From Leucaena leucocephala (Eukaryota; Streptophyta; Magnoliopsida; Fabales; Fabaceae), in assembly GCA_037074615.1 (NCBI GenBank), contig CM073550.1:13038001-13102000 (forward strand): a DNA stretch of 64,000 nt. Reading direction: 5' to 3'. The translations under genes were made by a program, and so were the position numbers. Positions 1 through 12,900 of this stretch are shown here, one piece after another. The notes beneath the pieces are model-generated. The model saw nothing but the letters and a program-made list of their open reading frames with translations, ran no database searches and was not told the origin of the DNA. Position 1 is the first letter of the stretch. Every line of letters begins with the position of its first letter.

Positions 1-56
1 AACACTTCTATGTAGCTATATAAATCAGTTAAACAGAAATACAAGCAAGGGCTCAC

Positions 57-3000
57 CTTAACCATTGCAATATGCTCGATCCCATCTAAAACTGATTTGT
101 AACAGTATGCTGCAAATGGACCCCACATTGTAGGAATTCGTGCAACAGACACAAGATCTACCAATTTATCTCTCTTCCTTCTATACCTGCAAAGATACTA
201 TGTGTTAATATGTTCACTGCATAACTAAATAAGCAACAAAAAAGAAATCCAGGCAGTCGAAACCTCTGCGTGCAAGCTAAAATAAAGAGAGAAAAAAAGA
301 AATAGAATGCAATTTGCTGCCACAAAATAAAAGCAATTAGAATGAAAAAAGAACAAAGCAACCACATCTAAAAGCATCAGAAAACATAGAAATTAGTTTA
401 TGGCATCCATATCTAAAAGAAATTTATGAACAAATGTCATCATCATACTGAGCAAGGACATATAACCACATACCTTATTAAGTCGGCAATTGAGACAATT
501 TTCAAATTCTCGCGCTCAGCAAACTGCCGAAGCTTTGGCAATCTAGCCATGGAACCATCTTCATCTACAACCTCACAAAGAACTCCAACAGGATCCAAAC
601 CAGCAAGTACTGCTAGATCAACGGAAGCTTCTGTGTGTCCAGCTCTCTTCAAGACCCCACCTTCTCTGTATTTTAGAGGGAAAATATGGCCCGGACGATT
701 GAAATCACCTGGTTCTGAATCTCTAGATGCAAGAGCTAAAACTGTTGTTGCTCTATCATGAGCTGAAACCCCAGTGGTGGTACCATGTTTAGCATCCTAC
801 AAATGCAGGGTAAATTGTTAAATCCTGACACAACATAAAAGGCGAAATTTCTGTCATCCCCGTTGTCTAGATGTGATCATAAATTCATAATAAATAGTGG
901 CAAATGTCTGTTATGCACTTGGAAGTAAAATCCATTACGTCTAACAAGCTTACAATTAAATGCACAATACAAATAAACGTAGATGAAACAATTGTGAATT
1001 GTCTCAATAAAATTCAGTTCTCATTGGGTAGAGAAATGCTTTCTTTTTCTTGTTGATGATACCAACGCATAAACTTGATGAGAGACATATGCATGATTAA
1101 TACCAATTGTACAGATGCATGTAAATAAATAACATACCACTGTCACGGTGAATGCTGTGCAAAGTTTCTCTTCATTATCCTTACTGTTTACCATCAAAGG
1201 AAGCTGTAATCTTTCTAAATCTTCCTCTTTCATGCTTACACAAACTATCCCAGTTCCATGCTTCACAATAAAGGCCATAGACTCAGGTGTTGCCAATTGT
1301 GCAGCCATAATCAAGTCCCCTTCATTTTCTCTATCCTCGTCGTCTACAACCAATACCATCTGCATAATTAATATCAGTCAGTAATGAAAAGCTAAGTCAT
1401 CTGTCACACAAAAGCAAAACTTTTAACATCGTTAACATCCACAGCCATAAGAAAAGAAAGAGATCGAGACAGAACCAGAAAAAATAATCAACCTTTCCCT
1501 GGCGAATGTCTTCAATTGCCTCAAGAATGGAAGCAAATCCTTTTGTTGGCCTGTCCAAATCAAATTCATCCTGGTCTGCAGGAAAGCCATTGGTTGTTAC
1601 CACGGTGTCTTCTACCAGTTCTCCAAATGCTATTTCATCAGGTTGTACCTTGAGTCCAGCTGATTCATGGCCATTTAAATCTTCTCTTATCATAACATCA
1701 TTGCCATTTGAATAAGAAAGAAGATCACCTCCTCCAGAGATCAATGTTGCTTTAGGTATACTAACACCATTGTCACTTGGAGAAAATTTAGAATTCAGAT
1801 GGACAAATGCTAAATCAGATCTGTGTCCATTTACAAAAGATGAATTCACACTGTGCAATCCATTAAACAATTTGAACTGTTTACATGTCCTGCATAGAAC
1901 AGAAGATCGCAAGTTTAATTGATAACGAAGATATCCAAACATTAGCCAACTGTGATAGAGCAAGGGGAAAAAATGAGCGGAAAGTTTCAAAATTATGGAA
2001 ACAAGGGCATGATGAGCAGCTGTTCAATCTACATAACCCAGCCCACAAAGCCAATTGAAGGTTCAGTAAGTTGAAGAGCTAGGAGAAAAACTACATAACC
2101 GACACAAGTGAGAAAATCACAATAAAAGAAAAACATAGGACCAAACTACTTTTTGTATCCCATTTCCTCTCTTCTCACCCACTTCTTTTTTGTATCCCTC
2201 CCTAACTTCATAAGCACTTTACGAGCTTTTAACTTCAAACTATTCAAATCCTGAACCACATCCAATCAATAAGTCATTCAATTACGATAGTGAATGTGCC
2301 TAGAAAAAAGAAATTTAAGGCTTAAAATATGCTCATCGATATAGTATATGACATCTGTAAGAACTTAAAATTGCAGTAAATTTTTCAATGCAATATGTAA
2401 GGACTTTTCAGATACCAATTAATTATGGAGTCTAGACTTAAAGTTTTCACTTCCAGCACTAAATAATGCCAGAGATCAAATGCAAACTCAGTTTTGAGTG
2501 ATTAACAAGTTGAAGTCAACTAATCTGTGCAGTTATATTATTAAGTATCCTTTCAAATGGAGATCAAATATGAACTCCTGAGCATAAATTATGAGCTCAA
2601 GATTAAGATTAGATTTAAACACAACAAGTTGGGTTTAGAGGCTTTCTCTTACAGCATTTGGTAATCCCAAACTCAAACCCCAAAAAAGACTGAATCATGC
2701 TACCAATTATGCATTCACTATCAATTTTCTGGCATTGAAATTTGTTCCCTCCACATCAAGTTGTTTTTTTTATTGGAAACAGAAAAACCGCATCCCATGT
2801 AAAGAATCATTCAATACAAGTGAGATCTCACGCAAATTGTGGATCACAGAAATCAAAATGGTTTTCAATAATTTATCCCAGAATCGAAAATGCATCACAC
2901 TAGCACATAAATGAAGATTTCAGATAAACGAAGTCGACACTGAATCCGGAAACACAAACAAGCAATTACTGGAGAATAATCAACCCATGATATCACAAGC

Positions 3001-3107
3001 CCAGCTGGCTAAAAATGGAAAGAGGGAATCTTGAAAGCGGAAGAGAGAATATACCGTCGGCTTGAGAGAGCAGAAGTTGAAGGATAAGAGAGATTAAGAG
3101 AAGCCAT
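57..3107 (-). CDS. RIBA1: RIBA bifunctional riboflavin biosynthesis protein, 5' part (DHBP synthase domain)
   Basis: Five minus-strand exons are visible: 3055-3107, 1493-1889, 1138-1359, 474-796 and 57-186. All have GT-AG borders and joining phases, giving about 375 codons before the window edge cuts the gene. The start at 3107 opens a Ser-rich N-terminus (MASLNLSYPSTSALSSRR) typical of a plastid transit peptide. Exons 3-5 encode 3,4-dihydroxy-2-butanone-4-phosphate synthase, which converts ribulose 5-phosphate to the four-carbon riboflavin precursor. The acidic motif DDEDRENEGD (about residues 156-165), HGTTTGVSAHDR (228-239) and GHTEASVDL (277-285) are intact, so this half looks active, unlike RIBA2-type proteins that lost it. 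The C-terminal GTP cyclohydrolase II half must lie left of base 1. The RIBA1 name rests on the intact DHBPS motifs and on conserved gene order; the GCHII half cannot be checked. Intron 1 is about 1.17 kb. Confidence 0.93.
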
Positions 3108-3180
3108 TTATGTTTGGGGAAGATTACAGCAACAATTGCAGCTCTCCAAGAATGGTCTACCTTAAATGATTTCTCGGTTC

Positions 3181-3181
3181 T

Positions 3182-3220
<39 letters not shown>
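3181..3220. repeat. (CT)n(AT)n microsatellite upstream of RIBA
   Basis: A run of CT dinucleotides passes directly into AT dinucleotides. It starts about 75 bp upstream of the RIBA start codon, so on the gene's strand it is a GA-rich stretch in or near the 5' UTR or core promoter. Confidence 0.9.
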
Positions 3221-5903
3221 TTGAATACCGAAACAGGAAGACGATGAAGCAACTTGTAGGAAGCAGCCACGAACATTAAACGTGAGAGGCATGGCTGCTA
3301 CGCGCAGTTGACAATATAATAAGAATAAGAATAAGAAGAATAAACTTTCCAATAATTTTGATAAATATAATAATTTATGATGATATGTTCCCTTACGTTG
3401 TAGACAAAAGTTTACGATACTTAGGATTAACGTTAACGAATAACAAAATGCCATAACACAAAACACAATGATGAGTGCAGGAGAAATAAAGCAATAATAA
3501 CTTAGAAAAACCATTTTGTAGATATATATATTATCTTAATTTTTTATTTAGTATTTACACATTTTTATTAAATTATTTCATTTTTAATCTATTAATATTA
3601 TTATCCTATGTAACTTTACTCGACTAGTAAAATTAAAAACTTTAATAAAAAATTTAAAAAACCAAATAAAAAATTAATAAAATGGGTATCTATAAAGTAA
3701 TTTTCCTTAATAAATATACGTCATTTAATTATTTTAGTTGAATATAGGAGTAGTACAATATTCGAACAATGGATGGTGATATTAAAAATGGGGAGAAGAC
3801 AAAGTTTGTTTGTATAACCTGTTACTATGACAGCGAAAGGTGACTATGACTTACTAGCATCCCATTAATACATTACAAATGTTAACTCTTTATTCCTACC
3901 TCCAATCTTAATTATATAAAAAAATTAAATTAATAAATTAATTATAATTAATATAAAATTTAATTAATTTAATTAATAAATATATAATATAAATTTATTT
4001 TAAAAAATTAAATTTAATCATAATTAATTTATTTAATTTTTTTAATCTACAAAAAAATTAATTAACTCTTATAATTAAAATATGAGATAGTAGCATCTAT
4101 GTATTTTAAAGCATTTGTTATTATTTATTTTTTTTTATTTTTAAAAAATAATTGTCTCATTAAAATTTCAATGAATTTTTTTTTACAATTTTATTGTTTG
4201 ATATTAATTAAAAATCAAATTACCATAAATATATTCTCTTTCTGTAATAATTATAGATATTTTAGTTAAATTCTATAATTCAAGTAATTTAATATTTTTT
4301 TAAAAAAACATGTGTGTTATTTTAGGTGAAATTTAAAATTAACTAAGGAAAAAACAAAAAACAAAAAACAAAATATTTGTTACATTCTTTTTTTTTTAAT
4401 GCAATAAATTAGGAAAAAATATTATATTATTAATGAACATTGAAAAACAATATTTCTGCAATGGATCCATATGGGCAAGTGCGTGAGACGTTGATTGGGG
4501 TTCTCTCCAATTCTCAGTTGTGACCTCATTTAACAAATTCATTTGCTTTGACCGTACTTTTTTAGTTGACCAACACCGCCTTTCAACAAATTCATTTGCT
4601 TTGACCGCACTTTATATTCTTTTCTCGGCGGCGCAATTTTCTGAATTATAGTGTTGTGTTTGGATTAATTTTTTGAAAGTGATTATAGATAACGTAAGAG
4701 GAGTTTTGTTTTTAGAATTCAAATAATATTCTCCCGTTAGATATTAATTTTTTAAGAGATAAAAATTATCAAAATAAATTTTATTTTTTTAATAAAATAT
4801 TTTTTATGTATATAGATACAGTTTAATTTAAATTAAAATATTATATTTAAAAAATACAATCATCTATAAATTATGATAAACTTTATTTATTAATAACTTG
4901 AAAGAGAAGTTTAATAAAAATGTTTTTAAAACCATGACTTAAAATTTCTCAAATAGGCCCTTTTTTCGGTGACACTAAATATTTTATATTAATTTTTATA
5001 TATCTAGTATTTTAAACTATTTTTTCAAGAAACATTGCCTAGATGGTGAAAAAAATAGAAAGAAAATAAAAATCAGAGAATACTGTGAAAAAATATTTTT
5101 AAAATAGAAAGTTTTCCATTTTAGTCTTCTTGACTTTATTTTTTTCCTATCCAAACATAGAATAAGTATCCTCAATTTAGAGTCTTCATTACTATTAAAA
5201 AATACTTTAAAGATAAAATTAAATGAAAATTTATTTTAGAATACTAAATAGTATTAAAAAATATTTTAAAATAATGAATATACAAAAAAATTTAAAATAC
5301 AAAATACTAATTTAAAAAGAAAAGCCAACAATAGCAGTAACAACAACGTACTAATCTTATAGTGATTGGCAAATAACTAGTTAAAATAAGTTTGAAACAA
5401 CCCGCTCTTTTAAAAATTTCAATAAAAATATATTCAACCTAATATTATTAGTAGCGCACAATGGACTAGAGGTGAAAATACGAATTGACTCATTGTGAGT
5501 TAGCTTAGAAGCGGGCCGAAATATAGCAACTCAAAATGGCGGGTTGGGCCCGCGTAACAGCTCTGCATGGACACAGTTGGATTGAGTCATCAAAATTAAA
5601 AACTTGCGTCCATGAAACTAAAAGGAACCATTATTATGGCTTTTGCAATTCATTTGGGGTCCTAATTTCAGTTGTCACCTCGTACGTAATTGATTTTCAT
5701 TCGTTGATTTCCACTTTCTTTAATGTTTCTATCTCACTTGTGACATTTCCCAAAAATTGTCAAATTATTATATTTAATTTCGACAGATAGCCGTATAACA
5801 TGCCTTTTGGTTGTGTAGAAAAGTTTTATCAGTATTCCTTTTTGCGATTCATTTATAATTTTTTAATAAATTAAAAGACAGTTCATGAATAAAAAGATAT
5901 AAC
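3221..5903. other. AT-rich spacer with transposon fragments
   Basis: I see no gene here. It contains a Stowaway-like MITE (listed separately). A block around 4530-4611 has a ~28 bp segment (acaaattcatttgctttg core) repeated twice. A short GC-richer fragment at 5455-5560 resembles ends of hAT-type MITEs (gaggtgaaaa). Bases 5740-5840 resemble the flank of the peptide gene at 16600-16690. Confidence 0.5.
3899..4090. mobile_element. Stowaway-like MITE
   Basis: It is a 192 bp AT-rich element flanked by TA on both sides (3897-3898 and 4091-4092). The ends are imperfect inverted repeats: ctcc near the left, and a right end whose complement begins ctatctcatattttaatt. It belongs to the AT-rich MITE group that recurs in the window. 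The repeats are degenerate, so confidence is moderate. Confidence 0.4.
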
Positions 5904-8893
5904 TATTATGAATATTAAATTATAGATATTTCTTCATCTTCTATTTTTATCTACCCATTCATCTTCCATCTCTTTAAATTCTACTAGATCATTATTGCCT
6001 ATAAATAGTGCATATTATTTGTATTGTAGAGCAAGTGGAATAATACAATATATTTCTATTATTTTTATTTTTTTTTTCTCACAAAAATTTATTTATATTC
6101 AATTGGTTTTATATCTTCAGGTGTAAAAACTATAAGGCCAAATTTTTTTCGTTTTTCTAATAATTTTAATTCTGCCTCATTACGTCCTTCCATTTTAGCC
6201 AATCATCTATTTGTTTATATTCGCTAATAGGCTTTAGTTCATGATCCTTATAATCATTTATTACATCAAGCGCTATATTATATGCAAAAATATCGCCAAC
6301 GTTGACTTTATCTCAATCCCATCATATTCTATTGACAACATAATTTATTAAGATCTCATTATTTTCACATATTTCAGGTTCCTAAATTTCTCTCAAAATT
6401 TAGATATTAGTGTTGTCAAAATACTCTTCTGGAGTCACTAAATTTTGTTGAATATCCTCGACCTGACCATATATATTTATAGTTCATTTTCTTTTTCGAG
6501 GATTTTTATCTTTGGAACTGATGGCCCTATCACGCTTCAAGCGTGCTTTTGATCCCTTTGCATCAATGGATTGTCCAATAAAGACATCAATTCTGATAGG
6601 AGCATTCACAGCTAGAACATGTGACTTAATCACTTTATTGGGGTCAGTGAATGCGTCTGGTAATTGATTGGCTTGACTCTGTAAATGAATTATCTTTTGA
6701 ACTTCTAACTTACATTGTTTTGTACGATGATCAAGATGAGATAATGACAATTTATTCCAATTAATTTTATTTTTCAGCTGCTTATTTTTTCCCCCTAATG
6801 TTAGAATATTTGATTCGTCAAAATAACAATCAGCAAATCGAGCCGTAAATAAATCTCCTATTTTTGGCTCTAAATATTTTATTATAGAAGGAGATTCATA
6901 TTAACATATTTTCCCATTCTTCTTTAAGAACCCATTTTAGTGCATTGTGGTGGAGCAATTAGAATATATACCGCACATCCAAAAGTCTTTAAATGAGAAA
7001 TATTTGGTTTCTGACTAAAAAATATTTGTAAAGGGAAGACCTTGAGATAACTAGTTGGCCTGATATGAATTAACATTGCTGCATGCAAAATTACATGTCC
7101 CCAAGTAGATATTGGGAGATTTAATTTCATAAGAAATTGTCTTGCAATCAACTGCAAACATTTAATTAATAATTATGCAAGACCATTTTGTGTATGAACA
7201 TGTGCTACAGTATATTCAACATCGATTCCCAGAGACACACAATACTCATTAAAAGCTTGTGAAGTAAATTCACCAGCATTATCTAGACGTATTTTCTTGA
7301 TGGGATAATCTTGAAAATATGCTCTCAATCTAATTAGTTGAGCAAGTAATTTCACAAATGCCAGGTTACAAGAAGATAATAAGCAAACATACGACTATTT
7401 TGTTGATGCATCAATTAGAACTATAAAATATCTAAATGGTCCACACGGTGGGTGTATCGGCCCACAAATATCTCCCTGTATATGTTCTAGAAATGTGAGA
7501 GACCCACTTTCTATTTTTATCGATAATGGTCTAATAATTAGTTTTCCTTCAAAACATGCAGCACATAAGAAAATATAGGATTGTGAAATTGATTGTCTTC
7601 TTAATGAATGTCCACATGAATTCTCAATTATTTTTCGTATAATCATTGTCCCAAGATGGCCTAACCGGTCATGCTAAATGTTAAATTTATTCTCACTTGC
7701 AAACTTTTGATTTGCAATAGCATGTGTTTCAATTGTATTAATAAATGTGTAGTATATTCCATATGAAAGAGTAGGGAATTTTTCCAATGTACATTTTCTG
7801 CTAGAAATCATGTATGTGATAACAAGATATTCCTAATTTTTTTTATTTGTTGTTTTAATATGGTATCCATTTATGTGGATATCTTTAAAACTCAACAAAT
7901 TTCAGTTAAATTTGGAGGAATAAAATGCACTATCAATATATAATTGTGTTCCTCCAGGTAACAATATATTAGCTCTTCTAAATCCCTCAATCATCTTTAT
8001 ACTTCCAGATATGGTATGGACATTAACTTCTCGCATCACCAAAGAAAAAAATATTTTATATTTTAGAATATTGTATGAGTTGTTGCACTATCAACGAGAC
8101 ACAAATCTTTTTTATTAATGTCAATGAGTGACATTCTTCATTAACAGAAACATAGCAAATGAAAAAGAAATACAAAAAAAAATTAATGAAAAGAGATACA
8201 AATAATTTTATTTATTAGGATAAATAACTTTATAGTAAGTAGAATTTTTTTTTATTGAGAGAATTATAACTTTATTATAGTAAAAGGAAAAAGCATATAA
8301 TCATAAAAGTTAACTGACAAAGAAATCAACAATATCTAAATGAGTCACATCCATATTGCCATAATAAGAATTGCTTTCTTCCCCAACAAAATTTGTTTAT
8401 ATCTTTAGCTTTTTATCTTTATTTTTATTTTTCCTTTTGATCGATTCTTAATATAGTTCAACTAAATGTTTTGGTGTACAACAAGTACAAGCCCAATGAC
8501 TTTTGCCACCACAACGATGACATAAATTTTTAATATATTAATAATAAATTTTCAATATACTAATAATGACAAGTACGAACCCAATGACTTTATCCTATAG
8601 AATTTTTTCTAGTTAAAATTTTTTTTAGGCACATTATTAAATAATGGACATCTAAGGGGGAGTATTATGAATATTAAATTGTGAATGTTTCTTCATCTTC
8701 TATCTCTATCTACCCCTTCATTTTCTATCTCTTCAAATTCTATTATGTCATTATTGACTATAAATAGTGTATGTCATTTGTGTTATAGAGCAAGTGGAAG
8801 AATATAATATACTTCTATCATTTTCTTGTCTTTATCTTTTCTCTCCTCTTAATCTTGTGGATTGATTAGTTAGTTTTATAAAAACCACATAAC
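5904..8893. mobile_element. Ty1/copia LTR retrotransposon with inverted internal region
   Basis: Two direct repeats start with tattatgaatattaaatt at 5904 and 8663. Both carry a plus-strand TATA box (ctataaatagtg), so they read as plus-orientation LTRs. A polypurine tract (aaggggga, about 8654-8661) abuts the right LTR in the same sense. The right LTR is about 226 bp (8663-8888). The left LTR is homologous only to about 6080. The pentamer ataac flanks the pair (5899-5903 and 8889-8893), a candidate target-site duplication. The gag-pol remains between the LTRs read on the minus strand, opposite to the LTRs. All coding parts carry stops and frameshifts. Confidence 0.75.
6084..8530 (-). pseudogene. 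Degenerate copia gag-pol (zinc knuckle to start of reverse transcriptase)
   Basis: Read on the minus strand the domains come in copia order. A CCHC zinc knuckle (CHRCGGKSHWACTC, about 8479-8523) is followed by a GAG-pre-integrase/integrase region (7646-7395), integrase core with DNAGEFTSQAF (7355-7173), its continuation (7157-6924), and a basic segment with KGSKARLKR and KDKNPRKRK (6750-6484). Near 6250-6100 the start of the reverse transcriptase region appears (DDWLKWKDVM; FGLIVFTPED). It breaks off beside the left LTR, so most of RT and all of RNase H are missing. Stops and frameshifts make it non-coding today. Confidence 0.8.
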
Positions 8894-8909
8894 AAACTAT
8901 TGTTTTATA

Positions 8910-9161
8910 CTCCTTCTCTCTTTAATATGTAATATATTTAATTAATTTTATTATATTAAAAAATTAATTAATATGATATATTTTGTTAAACATCTTAATC
9001 ATTTTTAATAACTTTTTCCCTTATTATCTTATATAATTATTATTGATGGAGTATCAATAGAGATAATATATAAAAATATTGATAAATATAAAAAATATAT
9101 TTTATATTTAAAATTAAAATTAATTTTTAATTAAATTTTATATTAAAAATAAGAAGGGTGG
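8910..9161. mobile_element. Stowaway-like MITE
   Basis: It is a 252 bp element flanked by TA (8908-8909 and 9162-9163). The left end reads ctccttctctctttaatat and the right end, on the other strand, ccacccttcttatttttaatat. It starts about 15 bp after the retrotransposon at 5904-8893. Confidence 0.55.
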
Positions 9162-9183
9162 TACAATAGGGACATGGAGTGAA

Positions 9184-9985
9184 GGAAAAATCCCTCAAAA
9201 ATATTCTGCAGATTGAAAATTTTCAAATTAGGACTTTAATAACTACAGATGATACAGAGGGGACCATTCTGACATTTCAAAATTTACAACCAAATGACCA
9301 AAATGCCCCTCTGGCATCTCCTTCAACCCCATTACCCCAAACTCCATCGCACCATATCTCAACTCCGACGTCGACTGTAACCCACCGCTAGCGAGACGAC
9401 CCACCGTGAGCATAAACCGTAGCTGATGACGGCGACCTCCTCAACAACTACAACAGCGTTGGATCAAAATTCAAGAAAGTCTTGTAAATAAGTGTACATA
9501 TAACTCTCTGGGCATTAGAATTAGAAATTAAATATTCAAAAAGTAGAAGACGAGGAGGCCTCGTCTTCACGTTTAATCTCCTGCTTCACCTAAACATCTT
9601 GCACAACTTGCAGACACGAAGCACAAGGAGTAGTAAAAGAAGAAGAGGGAGAAGAAGTATACAAAGAGAGAGAAGAAGCAGAAGATAGGGAAGAAGATTC
9701 AGAAGACAAAGAAAGAACGAGCAATAAATCAACGAAAACGCCCATAATATTGCCGTGATTGCTCTTAGCGTTGACCCTCAGATACCAACCCAAGATTTCC
9801 TCGAGACTGTCCAAGTACTTGACGCCGTGAGCCTCCCCATCTTCCCCATGGATTTGCTAAGATCAACGAACGGATGATCCTAGGGGTACAGGGGGCATTT
9901 TAGTCATTGCTAAAATCCCAATTTGGGATTTTCCACCTTTCAGAGATATTTTGGGGGATTTTCCCAAGAAAGAAATATTGCCTAA
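9184..9985. mobile_element. Probable non-autonomous DNA transposon with imperfect inverted ends
   Basis: Bases ~9184-9240 (ggaaaaatccctcaaaaatat...) resemble the reverse complement of ~9910-9985 (ggaaaatcccccaaaatat...) over about 55 bp. The interior is GC-richer than its surroundings and contains a Ser-rich minus-strand reading frame (9590-9814) not recognised as a protein family. The structure resembles a Mutator-like or Pack-type element. I could not establish a target-site duplication. Confidence 0.4.
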
Positions 9986-10464
9986 AATATGCATAACAAA
10001 AAAAAAAAAAAACAGAGAAAGAGAAAGAATGAGTCGATGCAATCGGATCTTCTGCAATAATATTTGAATGGATTAGAGATTGAAGATTGTCCATGTACTT
10101 TTATTGGCACATATCTTGATGAAAGATTATACAATACTCCTTCTTTATTTAATATATAACTTAATTATAGAGAAATAAATTAGATTCTTAATCCAAACAA
10201 TATTTTGAATCAATTATTTATAATACATAGTATTGATGAAATAATAAGAAGTTTTTGTTCAATTAATCTTTCTTATCCAACTGACTCATCCCTACAGGAA
10301 CTCATTAGAAAGGGAGCTGACATTTTCCAAAGCAGAAGGTAGCTATAAGGAACCGGATTTGAAAGTGAAATAACTTATATAAGATGAGGTTAAAAGTTTT
10401 CATGTAAAATGATTTTACCTTCCTTTTCTTTATATCCTGAACTAAATAACTTAACGTTAAGGAT
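9986..10464. other. Spacer without recognisable gene
   Basis: It holds a poly-A run near 9999-10013 and a fragment around 10135-10270 that resembles the left end of the AT-rich MITE family. I see no coding exon. Confidence 0.5.
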
Positions 10465-11427
10465 GTGCTTAGTATAAGGTATTTGGAAGAGAAATGTGGG
10501 AAATGGAAGGGTTTTGGCCTATTTTTTTGTTTTGTTTAATATCATAAAATTTTCAGGAGAAGTTAAAATGTTCCCTCTTCTCTCTTTCTAACATTCCCTT
10601 CCAAAATTGAGGGACTTAGGGAAAAATTAATTTTTTATTTTATTTTAACTATTATATCTATAATATTTGTTTAATATATCTAAAATACTCCTTATGTATG
10701 CCTGTTTGGGAAACTCTTAAACTAAAATTTTTAAAAAGGCTTCTAGGTTAAACTTTAGTGTGAAGAAATTTTAAAATAAATAGTTATTTATCTAAAAGTA
10801 TTTTTAGACTAAACTATGATTTAAAACCATAGTTTTAAATAAGTTACTGAGACTAGCTTCTAAAATAGTAAACGAGTTTATGGATTATCTAATTACTATT
10901 TTACCTTTACTTTTTCTTATACAATATCTCCTCTATCATCTATCATCTCTACTCTCTCATCGCTCTTTTCTCTTCTCCCTACTCTACACTCTCTCATCTC
11001 TTATATCTCTTTTCCACTATTTCTCCTCTCTTCTCTACCCTCTCCCATCTCTTATATTTTTAATAAAATCATACTCTTTCTAGTAATTTTTCAATTACAA
11101 AAGTCTTTTTGGTAATAACTATCTAAATATTTATTTATTCAAAAAATTTTTTTATAAACTTTTCTTCAAAAGCTATTTTTTAAATATTGTCAAAAAAATT
11201 ATTTTTTTTATAAGCAATTTTTTAAATTCTTATTCAAACATGACCTATATCTCACAATTATTTATATAAAAAAATTTCTCCCTCCCTTTCTTGAATTAAA
11301 TACTATAACATTAAAATCAATCGCTTCCCTCATTTTTTATCAATCTAAATAGGATAATATTAAATATTTCTTTTTCTTTCCCTCCCCTCCCCTCCCCTCC
11401 TCACAATTGAGCCAAACACACCATAAA
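10465..11427. mobile_element. MITE interrupted by a second MITE (outer element)
   Basis: The left end (gtgcttagtataagg, then a stretch rich in ggaa) and the right end (repeated cctcccctcc, then ttgagccaaacacacc) form degenerate inverted repeats. The same style of end is seen in the element at 15595-16243. The middle (10700-11245) is a different repeat, so this looks like a nested insertion. Confidence 0.4.
10700..11245. mobile_element. hAT-like MITE (family member 1), nested
   Basis: It begins gcctgtttgggaaac and ends with a sequence whose complement is ggtcatgtttgaataag. The interior resembles 31375-31997 over several hundred bases; both hold a core near taattactattttaccctta and a ctctctctca-rich stretch. 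The 67-residue plus frame at 10880-11083 comes only from this CT-rich interior and is not a gene. Confidence 0.5.
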
Positions 11428-12900
11428 ACTCTTCTCATCCCCTCTGTTCTAGTCAATCCAAACGATGTACTACAAAAAACCCCTTCCTCCCGTGTTAAAA
11501 TTTCTCAGCTTGAGCCAAAATAGACCCTTACAAGCATAGCTTAGATAAAAAGAGATACCCATGAGTTTCTTCATCTTAGAATAAGTATCTAAATTATCAT
11601 TATTTTGTTTAATTAAGGATATTAATAAATTACTTTTGATTTAAGACTAATTCTTTTGAGATTTTATGCTAAATTAATTTGAATGTCCAGCTTGATTCCT
11701 TTTCCAGATCGAAATCAATTTTTTTTTTTTTGAAAAACTGATGATTTGTTTCATTTATATGTACTAAGTATTTCTTAACCCGAAGAATTAAAATCTCAAG
11801 ATTCATGTGCTCGACAAAGTTTCTGTTCCCCCGATGAGATTGCTTCTCTGTATTTTTAAATGTTAGATTTCAGAAAATGAGGGATAAAAAATTATAATTC
11901 ATAATATTAATTGTTAAATTTTTTTAATAAAAATTATAAGCATAGCCACACAAGTTGTTATTAGTAATAAGAATCAATATTATCCGATTTTACAAATAAC
12001 CTGAGTTTAAATATGACTTTTATATGATTTGGTAAATTAATTAGAAATATAAAAATAAAATTTAGATAATTAACTCCCGAGTTTGACAAATTTATATGTA
12101 ACCATTATTATAATAACATCCCAAATCTGAGATCTCACAAGAGTATGATAGATTGTATATTTATATTTCTCAGAAGAGATTTATAACAATAAACAAGGAG
12201 TGCTTCATGCGGATATGAAGGGACTTGATTCTTACATAGGTTTCTGTAATCCTCCGTAATTATGTCTAACAAAAAAGTAATAAAATTTTGTAGCACATAT
12301 TATTTTCTTGTCATGCCTTCAACTTCCACGTTGAAAGATTTTAAAATAATAAAAAAATATAAAACGTGGGAAATATATTACAGCTAATTTCCTACTAATT
12401 AGTAGATTAAAAAATTAATTAATTAATTAATTATAGAGTTATATAGCATCCAATATACTGATCTTATTTATCATATGTGTCCAGTATCTTAATATTATTT
12501 GTGGTATAATTTTATCCATAATCTTATTTCTCAATAACTAAGAATTATAACAAATTAAAAAAATTATGAGTAAAATTATACAAAATTAAAAAAATTATAG
12601 ATAAAATTATTTAATAAATAAGATTATAATACTAGACACATATTAAAAATAAAATTAATATATTATGTGTTACATAATACTTAATTATATAATCAACGTA
12701 ATATAATATCTTTAAAATATGTGTGTGTAACTCATGATGATATTCTAGACATTGAATTATTTAAAACCTTTCACAACACTACTATAGTAAGGAAAAAACT
12801 CATTTAAGAAGTTAGGAATAAACTAATTAAAAGTTAATTTTAATAGAAAATAATTTAACTGACATTGTAATATTATTATGATTAAAAGAAATCAACTATA
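11428..12900. other. AT-rich spacer
   Basis: I see no gene. A fragment at about 11758-11850 (gtactaagtatttcttaaccc ... gacaaagtttctgttcccccg) matches the short MITE at 16931-17066. Otherwise it is low-complexity AT sequence. Confidence 0.5.

Noticed and set aside
426..761. 111-codon plus-strand frame
   Set aside because: Antisense of RIBA exon 4.
9590..9814. 74-codon minus-strand Ser-rich frame as a gene
   Set aside because: Sits inside a transposon-like unit; low-complexity Ser runs and no recognised domain.
10880..11083. 67-codon plus-strand frame
   Set aside because: Repeats of ctctcat inside a MITE interior; low complexity.
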